Origin: Candidatus Tenderia electrophaga
GTDB lineage: Bacteria; Pseudomonadota; Gammaproteobacteria; Tenderiales; Tenderiaceae
Direction of reading: 5' to 3'
Assembly (NCBI GenBank): GCA_001447805.1
Contig: CP013099.1
Location: 3,588,235 to 3,642,500, forward strand
Length of the DNA: 54,266 nucleotides
Shown here: positions 51,863-54,266 of the stretch, piece after piece
How the letters are laid out: the number at the start of each line of letters is the position of its first letter
Numbering within the stretch: position 1 is the first letter of the stretch
Translations under genes and position numbers: made by a program
Notes under the pieces: model-generated
Database searches by the model: none
What the model was told of the DNA's origin: nothing
Seen by the model: the letters and a program-made list of their open reading frames with translations, nothing else

Positions 51863-52225
51863 ATGACGACGACAGCGACAGCAGAAGTAGAGAACAATTC
51901 TCCAGTGCTCTTCAGCGGCAGTGCTGCCTCCAAGGTGCGCGAGCTGATCCAAGACGAGGGTAACGAGGCGCTCAAGCTGCGCATTTATATCACCGGTGGC
52001 GGCTGCTCCGGTTTTCAGTACGGTTTTACCTTTGACGAAAACGTCAACGAAGGTGACACCGTGGTGGAAAAGGAAGGCGTTAAGCTGTTGGTCGATCCCA
52101 TGAGTTACCAGTATTTGCTGGGCGCGGAGATCGACTACAAAGATGACCTGGAAGGGTCTCACTTTGTGATTCGTAATCCAAACGCCTCAACCACCTGTGG
52201 TTGTGGGTCGTCCTTCTCGGTTTAA
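51863..52225 (+). CDS. erpA: Iron-sulfur cluster insertion protein ErpA
   Basis: A 120-residue A-type carrier with the three conserved cysteines: one in [11 protein letters not shown] and two in TTCGCGSSF near the C-terminus. It accepts clusters from the scaffold and passes them to apo-proteins such as the isoprenoid-pathway enzyme IspG. The 17-residue N-terminal extension is normal for ErpA. A terminator follows within 30 nt. Confidence 0.97.
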   Translation: MTTTATAEVENNSPVLFSGSAASKVRELIQDEGNEALKLRIYITGGGCSGFQYGFTFDENVNEGDTVVEKEGVKLLVDPMSYQYLLGAEIDYKDDLEGSHFVIRNPNASTTCGCGSSFSV

Positions 52226-52248
52226 GTTCAGCGAATAATTTTTTTACA

Positions 52249-52281
52249 ACGCCGGAGCCGTTCAGGCCCCGGCGTTTTTTA
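52249..52281 (+). terminator. Intrinsic terminator of erpA
   Basis: ACGCCGG (52249-52255) and CCGGCGT (52269-52275) form the stem, with inner bases AGCC..GGCC extending it; six T residues follow. It overlaps the first bases downstream of the convergent anmK stop. Confidence 0.85.
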
Positions 52282-53391
52282 TTGCCCGTCTAAATGTCCC
52301 GCATAGACGCCGCCCAGGATCACTGCCTCGCTGGCGCCGGTGACGTCGGGCAGATTGCCGGGCCGGTTTTCAAGGGTCTGCTGTGCCAGCCAGGCGAAGG
52401 CGGCGGCTTCCACCCAATCCGGCGCGATACCGAGCTCCGACGTGGTGGCGATGCTGATCCGACCCAAGCGTTGTTCCAGGCTGCGCACTAAGTGAGAGTT
52501 GTAGGCGCCGCCGCCGCAAATGAATAATTCATCCGTGTGCGGGGCATGAGCCTCGATGGCGGCGGCGATGCTTTCCACCGTCAATTGTGTGAGGGTGGCT
52601 TGGATATTTTGCGGCGAGTCGTCCAGGCTGTGCTGTTGCAGCCAATGCAGATTGAAATGCTCGCGCCCCGTGCTCTTGGGCGGGGGCGCGGCAAGGTAAG
52701 GGTCAGCCAGTAGGCGGAATAACAGCGCGTTGTTGACAGTGCCGCCTGCGCCCCAGGCGCCGTCCCTGTCGAAGCGTTCATCTCGATGTTGTTGTATCCA
52801 GTTGTCCAGCAGGCAGTTGCCGGGGCCGGTATCGAAGCCGAACACCGAGGTGTCTTGGTCCGCCGCCAGTACGGTGATGTTGGCGATGCCGCCAATGTTG
52901 AGAATGACGCGGTTGTGTTTCCCGGAGCGAAAGTAGCGATCATGAAAGGCGGTGGCGAGCGGCGCCCCTTGCCCGCCGGCGGCCATGTCGCGGCGCCTCA
53001 GATCGGCCACGGTGGTGATGCCGGTCAGCTGGGCGATACTGTTGGGGTCGCCGATTTGCAGAGTGAAGGGTGGGTCGTCATCAGGAGCGTGGAACACGGT
53101 CTGACCGTGGCTGCCGATGGCGGTGATATCGCCGGGCGTAAGCGTGTGCTCCCTCAGCAACTGCTTGACGGCGTCGGCGAAGAGTCTGCCCAGTTCCACA
53201 TCCAGGCTGCCGAGTTCGCGGACGTTGAAGGTTTCGCTCCGGATGAGTCGCTGCAGCCGTTCCCCCAGTGGATAAGGAATCGGATGGCTGTGGCAGGCTA
53301 CCAAGCGGCAGGCGTTGTCGCGCAAATCCAGCGCGGCCGCATCGATTGCGTCCATGCTGGTGCCTGACATCAGGCCGATGAAATAAGCCAT
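52279..53391 (-). CDS. anmK: Anhydro-N-acetylmuramic acid kinase
   Basis: A 370-residue enzyme that phosphorylates anhydro-N-acetylmuramic acid released by cell-wall turnover, opening the 1,6-anhydro ring for recycling. Motifs match AnmK: GLMSGTSMDAIDAA at the N-terminus, AIGSHGQTVFH, VADLRRRDMAAGGQGAP and VFGFDTGPGNCLLDNW. The end NRPGNLPDVTGAS is the typical C-terminal block. It is convergent with erpA and 6 nt downstream of the M23 peptidase. Confidence 0.95.
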   Translation of the reverse strand: MAYFIGLMSGTSMDAIDAAALDLRDNACRLVACHSHPIPYPLGERLQRLIRSETFNVRELGSLDVELGRLFADAVKQLLREHTLTPGDITAIGSHGQTVFHAPDDDPPFTLQIGDPNSIAQLTGITTVADLRRRDMAAGGQGAPLATAFHDRYFRSGKHNRVILNIGGIANITVLAADQDTSVFGFDTGPGNCLLDNWIQQHRDERFDRDGAWGAGGTVNNALLFRLLADPYLAAPPPKSTGREHFNLHWLQQHSLDDSPQNIQATLTQLTVESIAAAIEAHAPHTDELFICGGGAYNSHLVRSLEQRLGRISIATTSELGIAPDWVEAAAFAWLAQQTLENRPGNLPDVTGASEAVILGGVYAGHLDGQ

Positions 53392-53397
53392 ACGACT

Positions 53398-54266
53398 TTA
53401 GAAATCAGAAGCCAGTGCGACGTTGGTTTGGCTGAGCAGGTCCAGGCTGGCGAGCAGCGGTGTGACGTGACTCTGGAAGTCCGCCAGGTACTGGCGCGGT
53501 AAGGGTTGTACGTCGGGCAGTTTGACCGTCAAAGGATTGCGGTGCACGCCGTTGATGCGGAATTCATAATGCAGGTGCGGCCCGGTGGCCAGGCCGGAGC
53601 TGCCGACATAGCCGATGACCTGTCCCTGCTTGACCCGCGAGCCGGTACGGAAGCCGCGGGCGTAGTTGGACAGATGGGCGTAGAGGGTACTGTAACTGCT
53701 GCCGTGCTGGATGATGACGGTGCTGCCGTAGCCGCCTTTGCGGCCGCGATGGATGATCTTGCCATCGCCGGTGGCCCTGACCGGGGTGCCGCGCGGGGCG
53801 GCGTAATCCACGCCTTTGTGGGCGCGTATGGTGTTCAGGATCGGGTGCTTGCGGCCCAGGCTGAAACCTGAGCTGATGCGCGAAAACTCCACCGGCGTGC
53901 GCAGAAAGGCCTTGCGCATGCTACGACCGTCCGGAGAGTAGTAATCGCTATGTCCGTCGGCATCGGTGTAGCGGATCGCCTGGAAGGGTTTGTCGCGATT
54001 GATGAAGGTGGCGGCGACGATCTTGCCATCGCGCACTTTCTCGCCGTCCAGAAACACCTCTTCATAAATCACGGCGAAGCGGTCGCCTTTGCGAATGTCC
54101 AGCACGAAGTCGATGTCCCAGCCGAAGATCCCGGCCAGCTCCATGGTCAGCTTGTCCGACAGGCCGGCGGCTTGAGCGCTGAGGAAAAGCGAATCGTTGA
54201 TGACGCCGGCGGCCTGGGCGGTGCGGTATTCCAGCGGACGCTGCACGATTTCGGCCTTGAAGCGAT
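53398..54266 (-). CDS. M23 family murein endopeptidase (MepM-like), N-terminus beyond the window
   Basis: The frame is open to the window edge (residues upstream read FKAEIVQRPLEYR), so the true start lies outside; a GTG at 54246 is not the start. The 289 visible residues show the domain between the LysM-type N-terminus and the catalytic core, then the LytM/M23 domain with zinc motifs HKGVDYAAP and HLHYEFR, and GSSYSTLYAHLSN. It cuts peptide crosslinks in peptidoglycan to allow wall growth. The order M23 peptidase, anmK, erpA is widely conserved in gammaproteobacteria. Confidence 0.92.
   Translation of the reverse strand, partial: RFKAEIVQRPLEYRTAQAAGVINDSLFLSAQAAGLSDKLTMELAGIFGWDIDFVLDIRKGDRFAVIYEEVFLDGEKVRDGKIVAATFINRDKPFQAIRYTDADGHSDYYSPDGRSMRKAFLRTPVEFSRISSGFSLGRKHPILNTIRAHKGVDYAAPRGTPVRATGDGKIIHRGRKGGYGSTVIIQHGSSYSTLYAHLSNYARGFRTGSRVKQGQVIGYVGSSGLATGPHLHYEFRINGVHRNPLTVKLPDVQPLPRQYLADFQSHVTPLLASLDLLSQTNVALASDF

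Noticed and set aside
1-54266. CRISPR arrays, insertion sequences, transposases, phage genes, rRNA
   Set aside because: I looked for regularly spaced repeats, transposase or integrase motifs and rRNA signatures and saw none.

Overview
The window reads as a chromosomal segment of a GC-rich, ubiquinone-using gammaproteobacterium. Pointers are coq7, a complete System I cytochrome c maturation operon (ccmABCDEFGHI), the rplM-rpsI pair, and the erpA-anmK-M23 peptidase order typical of that class. I count 37 CxxCH haem-attachment motifs in ten proteins, which is very high for 54 kb and suggests a lifestyle built on electron transfer across the cell envelope, such as metal, mineral or electrode oxidation or reduction. 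From memory, and unchecked, an undecahaem cytochrome cluster has been described in the biocathode gammaproteobacterium Candidatus Tenderia electrophaga; a relative would fit.

Layout. 1-9409: housekeeping and mixed genes: a porin tail, coq7, an FG-GAP surface protein with a sorting-type tail, an orphan glcF, a thioredoxin-like ferredoxin, a NodI/NodJ-type ABC exporter, rplM-rpsI, a decayed four-helix-bundle gene, tRNA-Gln(CTG) with duplicated 3' flanks, and a general porin. 9533-21988: the centrepiece, nine same-strand genes forming a candidate porin-cytochrome conduit: a tetrahaem cytochrome, a PpiC-type prolyl isomerase, a 613-residue outer-membrane beta-barrel, three trihaem c7-like cytochromes, a lipoprotein with an apparent type 1 copper site, two NHL-propeller lipoproteins and an 11-haem cytochrome. 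21985-24542: ResB/CcsA System II cytochrome maturation genes and a TPR protein, directly coupled to the conduit. 24808-31447: a reverse-strand moxR-DUF58-DUF4381-batA-batB-batD operon. 31545-42836: a SUMF1-fold protein, ccmABCDEFGHI, a TlpA-like lipoprotein, a monohaem cytochrome and two beta-propeller proteins. 42859-49453: a c-di-GMP enzyme with a periplasmic c-haem sensor domain, an NHL lipoprotein plus pentahaem cytochrome on the reverse strand, and two trihaem ORFs that appear to be one hexahaem protein split at an A9 tract. 49489-54266: argC, DUF6776, bactofilin, erpA, anmK and a partial M23 peptidase.

How it may work (inference). The beta-barrel would hold periplasmic and surface cytochromes together across the outer membrane. 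The c7 trihaem proteins and copper lipoprotein would carry electrons through the periplasm, the NHL proteins would scaffold, and the prolyl isomerase would help fold the barrel or cytochromes. Having both System I and System II in one window suggests that the conduit travels with its own maturation machinery. No inner-membrane quinone-linked partner is visible here, so the direction of electron flow cannot be told from the window.
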